Part shown: piece by piece, positions 1 through 6,185 of the stretch
Position numbering within the stretch: the stretch's first letter is position 1
Layout of the letters: every line of letters begins with the position of its first letter
From: an uncultured Synergistales bacterium
GTDB taxonomy: Bacteria > Synergistota > Synergistia > Synergistales > Aminobacteriaceae
DNA length: 9,482 nucleotides
Assembly: GCA_905236605.1 (NCBI GenBank)
Contig: CAJORD010000152.1
Location: forward strand, 1 to 9,482
Direction: 5' to 3'
Made by a program: the position numbers and the translations under genes
Notes under the pieces: generated by a model
Told to the model about the DNA's origin: nothing
The model's input: the letters and a program-made list of their open reading frames with translations, nothing else
Database searches by the model: none

Positions 1-67
1 CGCACTTGGCCGCAATATATTCAGCGCAGTATTTATTGTTGCCTGTCGCAGAGAAATATAAAATCAT
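1..67 (-). CDS. flavodoxin-like protein, EFR1-type, N-terminal 22 codons only
   Basis: The gene starts at an ATG (67-65) and runs off the window edge. The visible residues begin MILYFSATGNNKYCAEYIAA. The S-A-T-G-N-N stretch is the phosphate-binding loop that holds FMN in flavodoxin folds, and the 'YFSxTGN' opening at residue 4 is typical of EFR1-type proteins, in which a flavodoxin-like domain is joined to a 4Fe-4S ferredoxin domain. A ribosome site GGAGG (80-76) lies 8 bases upstream, inside the last codons of the RND adaptor, whose stop codon is only 3 bases away, so the two are probably co-translated. The ferredoxin domain cannot be checked because the gene is cut. A plain flavodoxin is the alternative. 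An electron-transfer role is inferred from the family. Confidence 0.7.
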   Translation of the reverse strand, partial: MILYFSATGNNKYCAEYIAAKC

Positions 68-70
68 TTT

Positions 71-1225
71 TTATTCCTCCATGAGTCTGACTTCTTGACC
101 CGGACGAAGGAAATATACTCCTGCGGTTACTATAATATCTCCGTCATTTAATGAAGCGCTTTCAATTTCGACATAGCCGTCATTGTTTATCGAACCGACT
201 GTTACAGGAATTTTCGCGACGAGTGCGCCTGTGAATTTCCAGACAAAATTTTCGCCGTTTTCATTCAAAATCGCGGTTGTTGGAACTAAAAATTTTGAGT
301 CGCCCGGTTCCAAATTTTTTGCGCCAGTAAAATCGACTTCGACATTCACAGCCATTCCCGGCAATAATCTAATATCTGTTTGCGGAGGCATGATCGCCGT
401 AACGGGATAAGTGTTAGCTGCGGTTGCTTGTGTAGCAATTTCTTTCAGTGTCAACGGGAAAACTTTATCAGGAATTGCTTCAAAGCGTGCCGTCATTGAG
501 AAGAGTTCAGCGTGATTGCGTAAGTCATTGATGCTATGAACTTGTGGCATCGGAGCTGTTAGAACGTCGTTATCTGGAACATTGAAAACTATTTCGAGTG
601 TACTCAAATCTTGAAGGGAAAATATAGTTTGCTTAGCGGCAATGTCTTGAAAGTTCTCTACGGTTCTGTCTGCAATAACACCGTCGAACGGCGCGCGCAG
701 CTCTGTATCTCTTAAAGCGTCCCGCGCTGATTTTAGATTTGCGTTCGCCGCATTGACAGCAGAGCGTGTAACATCAACTTGAGTTTTGTAAGTGTCATAT
801 TGAGCCTTAGCGATGACTTTTTGCTTGTAAAGATTTTCGTAGCGTTTGAAATCTGCTTGAGCGTTTTTATGTTGGGCTTGAGCTTGTGAAAGAGAGCTTT
901 GAGCTTGAGAAATTTGCGTGTTGAAGTCACGAGGGTCGAGAGTGGCGAGGAGCTGACCTTTTTTGACGCTTGCGCCTTTCTTTACGTTTATGTTTCGTAG
1001 TGTGCCACTGACTCTGAAAGATAAATCTGCGCGTTTGCCGCCTTGGACGGTGCCGAAATATTTTCGTCTGAACGAGTCGCCGCCGCCTTGTAATTTAATT
1101 GTTCGGACTGGGCGAATTATTTCGGGTTCAGGTTGAGAGATTTTGTTTTCGCGGAAAGTGTTAATACCATAGCATAAGCCGGCGAGGACAGCGACGCCGA
1201 CTAAAATTTCTATGAAGCGTTTCAC
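71..1225 (-). CDS. RND/HlyD-type efflux periplasmic adaptor subunit
   Basis: This is a membrane fusion protein of the kind that links an inner-membrane pump to an outer-membrane channel. Residues 5-22 are a hydrophobic N-terminal anchor; there is a Cys at 18, but the preceding AGL is not a proper lipobox. A barrel-sandwich (lipoyl-like) half lies at about 60-98 (GTLRNINVKKGASVKKGQLL). A long alpha-helical hairpin rich in Gln and Ala covers about 100-176, and the second lipoyl half follows with 'LRAPFDGVIADR' (177-187). Beta-barrel and membrane-proximal domains make up the rest. The length of 384 residues is normal. The start is GTG; it overlaps the upstream TGA in a GTGA junction, and AGGAG (1240-1236) sits 10 bases before it. 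Oddly, the next gene is a flavodoxin-like protein, not an RND permease, so the partner pump is unknown. Confidence 0.9.
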   Translation of the reverse strand: MKRFIEILVGVAVLAGLCYGINTFRENKISQPEPEIIRPVRTIKLQGGGDSFRRKYFGTVQGGKRADLSFRVSGTLRNINVKKGASVKKGQLLATLDPRDFNTQISQAQSSLSQAQAQHKNAQADFKRYENLYKQKVIAKAQYDTYKTQVDVTRSAVNAANANLKSARDALRDTELRAPFDGVIADRTVENFQDIAAKQTIFSLQDLSTLEIVFNVPDNDVLTAPMPQVHSINDLRNHAELFSMTARFEAIPDKVFPLTLKEIATQATAANTYPVTAIMPPQTDIRLLPGMAVNVEVDFTGAKNLEPGDSKFLVPTTAILNENGENFVWKFTGALVAKIPVTVGSINNDGYVEIESASLNDGDIIVTAGVYFLRPGQEVRLMEE

Positions 1226-1722
1226 TTGTAATTCACTCCTAATTTTGAAAAAATTTGCGCGTTATTTTCTTCGATTAATTTGCGAACGTCATCAAGCGTT
1301 ATAAATTTCTGCGTGGCTTCTTCTTGCTTGTTGGCTTTGTTGTCAAGCCACCTGTTCACGAACGGCAGCAGCAACATAGCACCCAATAGCACGAGCACGT
1401 AATATAAAAAATTATTCGTAAGGTCAATGCGCTTATCGAGCCCATCGATTCTTTTATCGAGGCCGTCAATGCGTTTGTCAAGACCGTCAATGCGAGACAA
1501 CAAGGTTGCAAAATTTCCGTCGATTCGTTCGGACAAGGCTTTAATCTCACCTTCAAGTTTGTTACCCAATGCCTCTATTTCGCCATGAAGCCTGACGAAC
1601 AACGCTTCCATTTTTGCATCAAAGACATCTTGTCTTACATAAATATCGTAGCTTGTCGCTGCGTAGCAACTTGACGACAAAACACAAACTAACAATAAAG
1701 TCATTAAAAATTTTCTTTGCAT
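1222..1722 (-). CDS. signal-peptide, coiled-coil and single-TM membrane protein of unknown function
   Basis: I do not recognise a named family. The 166-residue product has a hydrophobic N-terminal signal at 5-19 with possible cleavage after 'CYA' (19-21); 'LSSSC' is at best a weak lipobox. A charged helical region at 32-100 shows heptad periodicity and includes three exact copies of R-I-D-G-L-D-K (77-97) plus a partial fourth. A transmembrane helix (about 105-121) and a 45-residue charged tail follow. The ATG at 1722 is preceded by AGGAGG (1735-1730) at 7 bases, so the start is sound. Its TGA overlaps the GTG of the RND adaptor by four bases, implying translational coupling and a shared function at the envelope. 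A trimeric or dimeric coiled coil that spaces or tethers something in the periplasm is a reasonable guess, but only a guess. Confidence 0.8.
   Translation of the reverse strand: MQRKFLMTLLLVCVLSSSCYAATSYDIYVRQDVFDAKMEALFVRLHGEIEALGNKLEGEIKALSERIDGNFATLLSRIDGLDKRIDGLDKRIDGLDKRIDLTNNFLYYVLVLLGAMLLLPFVNRWLDNKANKQEEATQKFITLDDVRKLIEENNAQIFSKLGVNYK
1423..1494. repeat. 21-bp in-frame tandem repeat, about 3.4 copies
   Basis: Three units, 1423-1443, 1444-1464 and 1465-1485, and a partial unit to 1494 share the core 'gtcaatgcg..t.tc.ag.cc'. Each unit encodes one coiled-coil heptad (R-I-D-G-L-D-K) of the membrane protein. The copies are diverged at synonymous positions but identical in protein, so selection on the heptad is likely. 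Because the unit is a multiple of three, gain or loss of copies would change coil length without breaking the frame. Confidence 0.85.
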
Positions 1723-1751
1723 GTAATCCCCTCCTGAAAAAAATTTTTACA

Positions 1752-1757
1752 ATTATA
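1752..1757 (-). promoter_or_regulatory. candidate -10 box for the coiled-coil / RND adaptor operon
   Basis: A perfect TATAAT lies directly after the T-run of the rlmB terminator and about 30 bases before the start codon of the coiled-coil gene, leaving a short untranslated leader with the ribosome site. No convincing -35 box sits 16-18 bases upstream (that stretch is in the terminator loop), so support rests on the -10 hexamer and position. Confidence 0.4.
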
Positions 1758-1795
1758 CAAAAAAATCAGCCGCGCCTTGTGAGCTACGACTGATT
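1757..1795 (-). terminator. Rho-independent terminator of rlmB
   Basis: On the minus strand AATCAGTCG (1795-1787) pairs with CGGCTGATT (1772-1764), nine pairs including one G-U, followed by seven T. The 5' arm is made of the last rlmB codons (Asn-Gln-Ser) and the TAG stop lies just inside the loop, so gene end and terminator are superimposed. Confidence 0.9.
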
Positions 1796-2566
1796 GAAAA
1801 AATTTCTTGTCCATTCAAAAATTCCGAGTGCCGCCGCGACTGAAGCATTTAGCGAGCCTGCTCCGTCGGTCTTAATTGGGATTTTCATGAGCATGTCGCA
1901 ATTTTCAATGACGAGCCGCGAAATTCTAGAGCCTTCCGCGCCAACGACAAGGGCACAACGCGCCGGGGGCTTTTCGTTCCAGATTGAAAGCTCTGATTTT
2001 TCGCTCAAGCCGACGATCCAAAAATTTGAATTTTTCAATCTCTCTATCGTGCGTGTGATATTCGCAACTTGAATTAATGGCAATCTCAACGACGCTCCAG
2101 CGCTCGTCTTTATGACAGTGTCGTTAGGGACGGCCGAGCGACGTTTTGCAAAAATCATGCCTGACGCTCCGCCCGCTTCCGCTGAACGAATCACCGCGCC
2201 TAAATTATGAGGGTCTTCGACGTGGTCAAGAATTACAAGCAGGGCCGGGGCCTTGTCGTCAAGAGTTTTCAAAAATTCTTCAAGCTCTAACGGTTTTGCT
2301 TCTGTGAGTTTGCAAACGACGCCTTGATGACGTTCACCGCCTGAAATTTTATCAAGGGCTTCGGGCGCGACAATTTGATAAATAATATTCGCGTTGCGAG
2401 CGGCTTGCAAAAGTTCATCAAGAAAAGGCGGCCTGACGTTGTTCGCGATTAATAATTTTGCGCAGCGTTCGGGAGTCTTAGTGATTAAATCTAAAACAGG
2501 TTTACGGCCGCGGCAAATATTGTCAGTGAGGAGTGAGGAGTTAGGGGTTAGGAGTTGTTTTTTCAT
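1784..2566 (-). CDS. rlmB: 23S rRNA (guanosine-2'-O-)-methyltransferase RlmB (TrmH/SpoU family)
   Basis: The enzyme uses S-adenosylmethionine to methylate the ribose of a 23S rRNA guanosine (G2251 in E. coli numbering). From the ATG at 2566 it is 260 residues. An N-terminal substrate-binding domain opens with GRKPVLDLI (20-28). The SPOUT catalytic domain has motif 1 DPHNLGAVIRSAEA (118-131), motif 2 VVGAEGSRIS (207-216) and motif 3 SLNASVAAALG (238-248), which form the knotted cofactor site. A longer frame to 2614 exists, but I prefer this ATG: it overlaps the TAA of the upstream binding protein as TAATG, and the family normally begins just before the 'GRxPVLE' stretch. Residues 4-15 (QLLTPNSSLLTD) are not conserved family sequence; they are encoded by a period-7 DNA repeat. 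Its cotranscription with a binding protein is probably incidental. Confidence 0.92.
   Translation of the reverse strand: MKKQLLTPNSSLLTDNICRGRKPVLDLITKTPERCAKLLIANNVRPPFLDELLQAARNANIIYQIVAPEALDKISGGERHQGVVCKLTEAKPLELEEFLKTLDDKAPALLVILDHVEDPHNLGAVIRSAEAGGASGMIFAKRRSAVPNDTVIKTSAGASLRLPLIQVANITRTIERLKNSNFWIVGLSEKSELSIWNEKPPARCALVVGAEGSRISRLVIENCDMLMKIPIKTDGAGSLNASVAAALGIFEWTRNFFNQS
2524..2558. repeat. period-7 GAGTTAG-type short tandem repeat inside the start of rlmB
   Basis: Five consecutive 7-base units read on the plus strand cagtgag, gagtgag, gagttag, gggttag and gagttgt. On the minus strand they form codons 3-15 of rlmB and encode a Leu/Ser/Thr/Pro/Asn-rich string. Heptamer repeats of this kind are known as dispersed short tandem repeats in several bacterial genomes; a related block lies at 5488-5513. 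Confidence 0.75.
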
Positions 2567-3747
2567 TATTGTGCTTTCTTCTGCGTCAATGTTGCCCAGT
2601 CGAGATTTTCCCAATCTGGTTCAGCGGGAGCGTTTGCGTTATCGGCCCAATAAAATCCTAAGTTCGTCATTATGTTCGTCCATTGCGAAGAATGAGCGCC
2701 GACGTATTCAGCATAAGTCATATCAGTGCCAGGGACTTTTGTTAATGAGCAGTTTTTGAGCGCATAAATCGGCGGCACGGAGTCAACTGCGTCAACGTTG
2801 CAAGGATAAGAATCAAATTCTTCTGACCATGCGCGCTGGATTTCTGCACTTCCGAACCATTCCGCAAATTTTTTGACCGTCTCTGTCTGTTCGGGAGTTC
2901 TGTTTTTGTTATCAAGGACACCGATATATTCAGCGATGTAATAAGTTCCGTCCTCAATGTCAACAAGTGCCCAATTTTCCGGCTCGATCGTTCCCTTCAA
3001 CGGCGTCTTTGAAGACTGCGCGGCCGCGTCGATGTTGCCATAGAGTGATGACGAGTAGAACGTGCTTACTTGAACGTCGCCACGATTGAGAGCGTCAAAG
3101 CCGTAACTATCGCCGGTGAAATTTCCCTTAGCGCAGTATGCCCAAAGAGTTTTCCAGCCTTCGACGGTGATTCCGCCCGCAGGTGATTTAGGGTCTGTGA
3201 AGGCGTATAACATAGCGTTATTAATGTTCATGTTTGTGGTTCCGCCGACGCGTCCTTGACGATACCATTTATAACCGGAGTTCACGAGGTCAGCCCAGTG
3301 CTTAAAGTGTAATTCTTTGCCTTTCGTGCCGAGTTCGTCCTTGCGGTAGAGCATCAAAATATTTTGAATTACGATTCCGTAGGCTTTGCCGGGATATTTA
3401 TATTCGCCGACTTTGTCAGCCCATGAAGGACTCCATTCGAGAACAGAAATATTTTCATAGTCGCCTTTCACGAGCTGCGACCAACGAACTTCATTAAGGC
3501 CGAAAATTACATCGCCGTCTTTGTTCTCGTTAGCTAACTGGATCGCGCTTGTGTCGCCTTTGTAAACAGTGGAGTCGTCCATGCTGATTTCAAAGCCTGC
3601 TGCCTTTGCTTCGTTCTTGAGCCACGTAACGCGCTCGCTTGAATTTGAGTTCGAGTAAATTCTAATCACGTAGTCGGACGCGAAGACGTTCGCCGCGAAA
3701 GCAAAAATTATGACAAATGAAAGAGCAACCGCAAAAAGTTTCTTCAT
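2566..3747 (-). CDS. periplasmic ABC transporter substrate-binding protein (iron/thiamine-type, cluster D-like)
   Basis: A 393-residue exported protein. Residues 1-23 are a classic signal peptide ending VFA before SDYVIRIYS, with no lipobox Cys, so the mature protein should be soluble in a periplasm. The opening beta strand 'VIRIYSNSNSSE', the acidic 'GDVIFGLNEVRW' segment, 'GIVIQNILMLYRKDEL' and the later 'WALVDIEDGTYYIAEYIGV' stretch follow the pattern of Fe3+/thiamine/spermidine-type binding proteins (AfuA/ThiB-like). The ligand cannot be told from sequence by eye. AGGAGG (3761-3756) is 8 bases before the ATG. No permease or ATPase gene is adjacent: the next gene is rlmB, whose ATG overlaps this TAA. 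It is therefore an orphan binding protein or serves a transporter encoded elsewhere. Confidence 0.82.
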   Translation of the reverse strand: MKKLFAVALSFVIIFAFAANVFASDYVIRIYSNSNSSERVTWLKNEAKAAGFEISMDDSTVYKGDTSAIQLANENKDGDVIFGLNEVRWSQLVKGDYENISVLEWSPSWADKVGEYKYPGKAYGIVIQNILMLYRKDELGTKGKELHFKHWADLVNSGYKWYRQGRVGGTTNMNINNAMLYAFTDPKSPAGGITVEGWKTLWAYCAKGNFTGDSYGFDALNRGDVQVSTFYSSSLYGNIDAAAQSSKTPLKGTIEPENWALVDIEDGTYYIAEYIGVLDNKNRTPEQTETVKKFAEWFGSAEIQRAWSEEFDSYPCNVDAVDSVPPIYALKNCSLTKVPGTDMTYAEYVGAHSSQWTNIMTNLGFYWADNANAPAEPDWENLDWATLTQKKAQ

Positions 3748-3795
3748 TTATAAAACCTCCTAATTAAAAATTAAAAATAAAATTGGAATGGCTAA

Positions 3796-3801
3796 ATTAT
3801 A
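3796..3801 (-). promoter_or_regulatory. candidate -10 box for the binding protein / rlmB transcript
   Basis: A perfect TATAAT sits in the 60-base gap after the helicase stop codon, about 50 bases before the binding-protein ATG. There is no good -35 at the usual spacing and no terminator after the helicase, so readthrough from the helicase is also possible. Confidence 0.4.
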
Positions 3802-3807
3802 ACGCAA

Positions 3808-5433
3808 TTAATTTTTTTCGGGATAGAGTCCGAATTTCGAGAGGCCCGCGCGCCCCTGTTCAAGTCGAGATAACGCAAGCGGCATCAGCTCGACCAAAAT
3901 ATAATTATCGTGAAGACGAATTGCGCCGACTTCGCTGCGCTCAACCTTCAGCGATGTGCATAAAGCGTTAAGAATCTGACCGACATTTTTATTTTGGCTG
4001 CTCGTGAAGCGTTTGAAAGAGCCTTTGGGCTTTGAGATTTTTTTATTTTTGCCTGAACGTTCAGAGATGAAGCCCGGCTTGTCGCGTTTGAATGACGGTT
4101 TTTTATTTCGTTTCTCAAGTTCGTGAGCGAGTTCGCGGTCAAGGCTGTATCCTTTGTTGCGAGTGCTAAGAACGGCGAGCAACTTCGCTATTATGACTTT
4201 AGGCTCCGCACGCGTGATTAAATCGTTAGCCCACGCGACACACTCACCATAATCGGCGTCAATAGGTGCGGAAAAAATTTCTTGTTCGGCAGAATCGCGC
4301 CACGCTTCGCGGATTTTTTCGATCCCGGGAATGTCGCACCACTCTGTTTTAATTTGAGTTCCGCGTAACATCTCTCGAAATCTTCCAAGCTCCGGCGGTG
4401 CCAACAAAACGATATTAACGCCTTCGTGGCCGGCTCGTCCTGTTCGCCCGCTTCGATGAATGAAAGTTTCTTTGTCGTCAGGTAGGCCAAGTTGAATGAC
4501 ATGACTGACGCCTTCGATATCGAGACCGCGGGCGGCGACGTTCGTAGCAACAAGGCACGGAACAGAACCGGACTTGAACGAAGCTAAAACGGCGTTGCGT
4601 TCTCCTTGCGTCATATCGCCCTGAAGAGCGGCCGCGCTGAAGCCGTGGTCTTGAAGACGCTGTGCAATTTCGATTGATTCCATTTTCGTGTGGCAAAACA
4701 CAAGACTGCGCGAAGGGTGTTCCCATAATAAAATATCGACAAGACCTTCGAAGCGTTTCTTTGATGGAATTTTATAAACTCTGTGCAAGATGTCTTCATG
4801 TTGTTCGCCCTCTTCGTCAACTGAAAGTAGCAGCGGTGATTTCAAATAACGTGCAGCGAGTTCGCGAACTTCGTCGGGCATTGTCGCAGAAAAAAGCCAT
4901 CTTCGCCCTTCGGGAATTGCGTTGAGAATGTCTTCAAGCTCTTCACGAAATCCCATATCCAGCATTAAATCGCCTTCATCTAAAACGACGCTTTCAATTT
5001 CATCTGTAACGAGTGAGCCGCGCTGAATGTGGTCACGAACGCGCCCGGGAGTTCCTGCGATAATCGCTGCGCCGTGCTTGAGAGTTCTAAGTTGCGGGTA
5101 AATATCCATGCCGCCGACTAACGACACGACGGAGATTTTTAAAAAATTTCCCAAAAATTCGGCCTCGTCGGCAGTCTGTTGAGCAAGTTCGCGAGTGGGA
5201 GCGAGCACGAGGATTTTCGGTTCACGTTCACCGATTTTAATTTCCTGAAGCAGAGGCAACAGAAACGCGAGAGTTTTTCCTGAACCTGTTCGCGCTCTGA
5301 CGATTAAATCATCGCGCCAGCCGTCTTCGAGTGAAAGGACGCGGTCTTGAACCTCCATCGGCGATTCAAAGCCACGTTGTTCGATAGCGGTTAATAATTC
5401 TTTTCTAAGTCCATAAGAATAAAAATCATTCAT
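3808..5433 (-). CDS. DEAD-box ATP-dependent RNA helicase with DbpA-like C-terminal RNA-binding domain
   Basis: A 541-residue helicase that should unwind RNA duplexes using ATP, in ribosome assembly or mRNA turnover. RecA-like domain 1 has the Q motif GFESPMEVQ (21-29), Walker A ARTGSGKT (47-54), PTRELA (79-84), TPGR (128-131), motif II as D-E-G-D (152-155) and SAT (182-184). Domain 2 has LVFCHT (244-249), ATNVAARGLDI (296-306) and HRSGRTGRAG (326-335). A Lys/Arg-rich linker (about 440-485) leads to a short domain (486-541, with VGAIRLHDNYILVEL) resembling the RRM-like DbpA C-terminal domain. Motif II normally reads DEAD; here Ala is Gly. The ATG at 5433 has AAGGAG (5454-5449) 15 bases upstream, an unusually long gap, but no better start is in frame. 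Family assignment is secure; CshA, DeaD or DbpA orthology is not. Confidence 0.93.
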   Translation of the reverse strand: MNDFYSYGLRKELLTAIEQRGFESPMEVQDRVLSLEDGWRDDLIVRARTGSGKTLAFLLPLLQEIKIGEREPKILVLAPTRELAQQTADEAEFLGNFLKISVVSLVGGMDIYPQLRTLKHGAAIIAGTPGRVRDHIQRGSLVTDEIESVVLDEGDLMLDMGFREELEDILNAIPEGRRWLFSATMPDEVRELAARYLKSPLLLSVDEEGEQHEDILHRVYKIPSKKRFEGLVDILLWEHPSRSLVFCHTKMESIEIAQRLQDHGFSAAALQGDMTQGERNAVLASFKSGSVPCLVATNVAARGLDIEGVSHVIQLGLPDDKETFIHRSGRTGRAGHEGVNIVLLAPPELGRFREMLRGTQIKTEWCDIPGIEKIREAWRDSAEQEIFSAPIDADYGECVAWANDLITRAEPKVIIAKLLAVLSTRNKGYSLDRELAHELEKRNKKPSFKRDKPGFISERSGKNKKISKPKGSFKRFTSSQNKNVGQILNALCTSLKVERSEVGAIRLHDNYILVELMPLALSRLEQGRAGLSKFGLYPEKN

Positions 5434-5468
5434 AAAAAGTTTTAATTTCTCCTTAAAAAATTTTTTTT

Positions 5469-5477
5469 ATCATAGCA
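5469..5477 (-). promoter_or_regulatory. candidate extended -10 promoter of the helicase gene
   Basis: The minus strand reads TGC-TATGAT (5477-5469), an extended -10 element about 36 bases before the helicase start codon and downstream of the hpf terminator. No clear -35 hexamer is present at 17 bases; extended -10 promoters can work without one. Confidence 0.45.
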
Positions 5478-5487
5478 TTTTGAAAAA

Positions 5488-5513
5488 TTAAGTAGGAATT
5501 AGGAAGTAGGAAC
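5488..5513. repeat. period-7 AGTAGGA/ATTAGGA short tandem repeat
   Basis: Plus strand shows 7-base units ttaagta, ggaatta, ggaagta and ggaac in the gap between helicase and hpf. The register and the recurring 'TAGGA' core are like the block in the start of rlmB (2524-2558). Here it is in noncoding sequence just upstream of the helicase promoter. Confidence 0.55.
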
Positions 5514-5529
5514 AGCAAAAACGAAAAAA

Positions 5530-5562
5530 CAAAAAAAATCCTCCGAGGAAAATCCCCAGAGG
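5530..5562 (-). terminator. Rho-independent terminator of hpf
   Basis: The minus strand forms CCTCTGGGG (5562-5554), a five-base loop ATTTT, and CCTCGGAGG (5548-5540): nine pairs with two G-U. An eight-T run and a second T-rich stretch follow directly. It lies 24 bases after the hpf stop codon and separates hpf from the helicase. Confidence 0.93.
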
Positions 5563-5586
5563 AGAAATTAATTTCTTAATTCTTAA

Positions 5587-6120
5587 TTATCTGACTGGCT
5601 CAAGGAGTCCGTAACTGTCCTCACCGCGTTTGTAAATCACGTTTATGTCGCCTGTGTCGGCGTTTTGGAACATGAAGAACGTGTGGCCGATCAATTCCAT
5701 TTGCATAATGGCTTCGGCAGTCTCCATAGGGTGAATCTCGACTTTTTTAATTTTGTCGATAGTTGGCGCTGAAGTTTCTGCTTCGACGTTTTCTTCAAGA
5801 CTGAAAGAGAAATCTTCGCCGGCTCCGAGCTGCGCTCTGTCTTTGAGATAGGAATTATATTTTTTGATTCTGCGCTCAAGATTTTTAAGCGACTGATCGA
5901 AAGCTTTTCGTGGCTCGGTCGCGTCTTCTTCTGCGCGTAAACTAACTCCATTGGCGTTCGCGGTTGTCTCTACATTGAAACTTCCTTTGTGATGAGTTAC
6001 CACGATTTGACAGTTAAGAATCCTTTTGAAGAATTTTTCCAGACGGGAAATTTTTTTCTCCATGTAATCTCGAAGTTTGTCATCAACTTCCACGCCGCGC
6101 TGTACAAAACGAATGTCCAT
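5587..6120 (-). CDS. hpf: ribosome hibernation promoting factor HPF, long form
   Basis: HPF binds the 30S subunit of idle ribosomes and, in its long form, joins them into inactive 100S dimers. The 177 residues have the two expected parts. The N-terminal S30AE domain (1-100: MDIRFVQRGVEVDDKLRDYM, KKISRLEKFF, basic LKNLERRIKKYNSYLKDR) inserts in the mRNA/tRNA channel. An acidic Ser/Glu-rich linker (101-120) leads to the dimerisation domain (122-177, with VEIHPMETAEAIMQMELIGHTFFMFQNADTGDINVIYKRGEDSYGLL). The ATG follows AGGAGG (6135-6130) at 9 bases. It lies 65 bases after aroB, with its own extended -10 promoter, and ends in a strong terminator, so it may be expressed alone in slow growth as well as by aroB readthrough. 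Confidence 0.96.
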   Translation of the reverse strand: MDIRFVQRGVEVDDKLRDYMEKKISRLEKFFKRILNCQIVVTHHKGSFNVETTANANGVSLRAEEDATEPRKAFDQSLKNLERRIKKYNSYLKDRAQLGAGEDFSFSLEENVEAETSAPTIDKIKKVEIHPMETAEAIMQMELIGHTFFMFQNADTGDINVIYKRGEDSYGLLEPVR

Positions 6121-6159
6121 GAAACGACACCTCCTGAAGTTTTATAAGTTATTATTGAT

Positions 6160-6168
6160 ATTATAACA
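6160..6168 (-). promoter_or_regulatory. extended -10 promoter of hpf
   Basis: The minus strand reads TGT-TATAAT (6168-6160), a perfect extended -10 element, with a predicted start near 6153 and the AGGAGGTG ribosome site about 18 bases further on. The -35 position (TAGGGA at 17 bases) is poor, which extended -10 promoters tolerate. No terminator is visible between aroB and this promoter. Confidence 0.65.
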
Positions 6169-6185
6169 TTTTCAGGCCTTAATCC

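Noticed and set aside
1423..1494. CRISPR-like array
   Set aside because: Units are contiguous 21-bp copies with no spacers and encode coiled-coil heptads in frame.
2567..2614. Longer rlmB start at 2614
   Set aside because: It would overlap the binding-protein gene by 49 bases and add residues absent from the family; the ATG at 2566 forms a TAATG junction.
2394..2759. 121-codon plus-strand frame across rlmB and the binding protein
   Set aside because: It is a shadow of two well-supported minus-strand genes; its SEELGVRS string comes only from the heptamer repeat.
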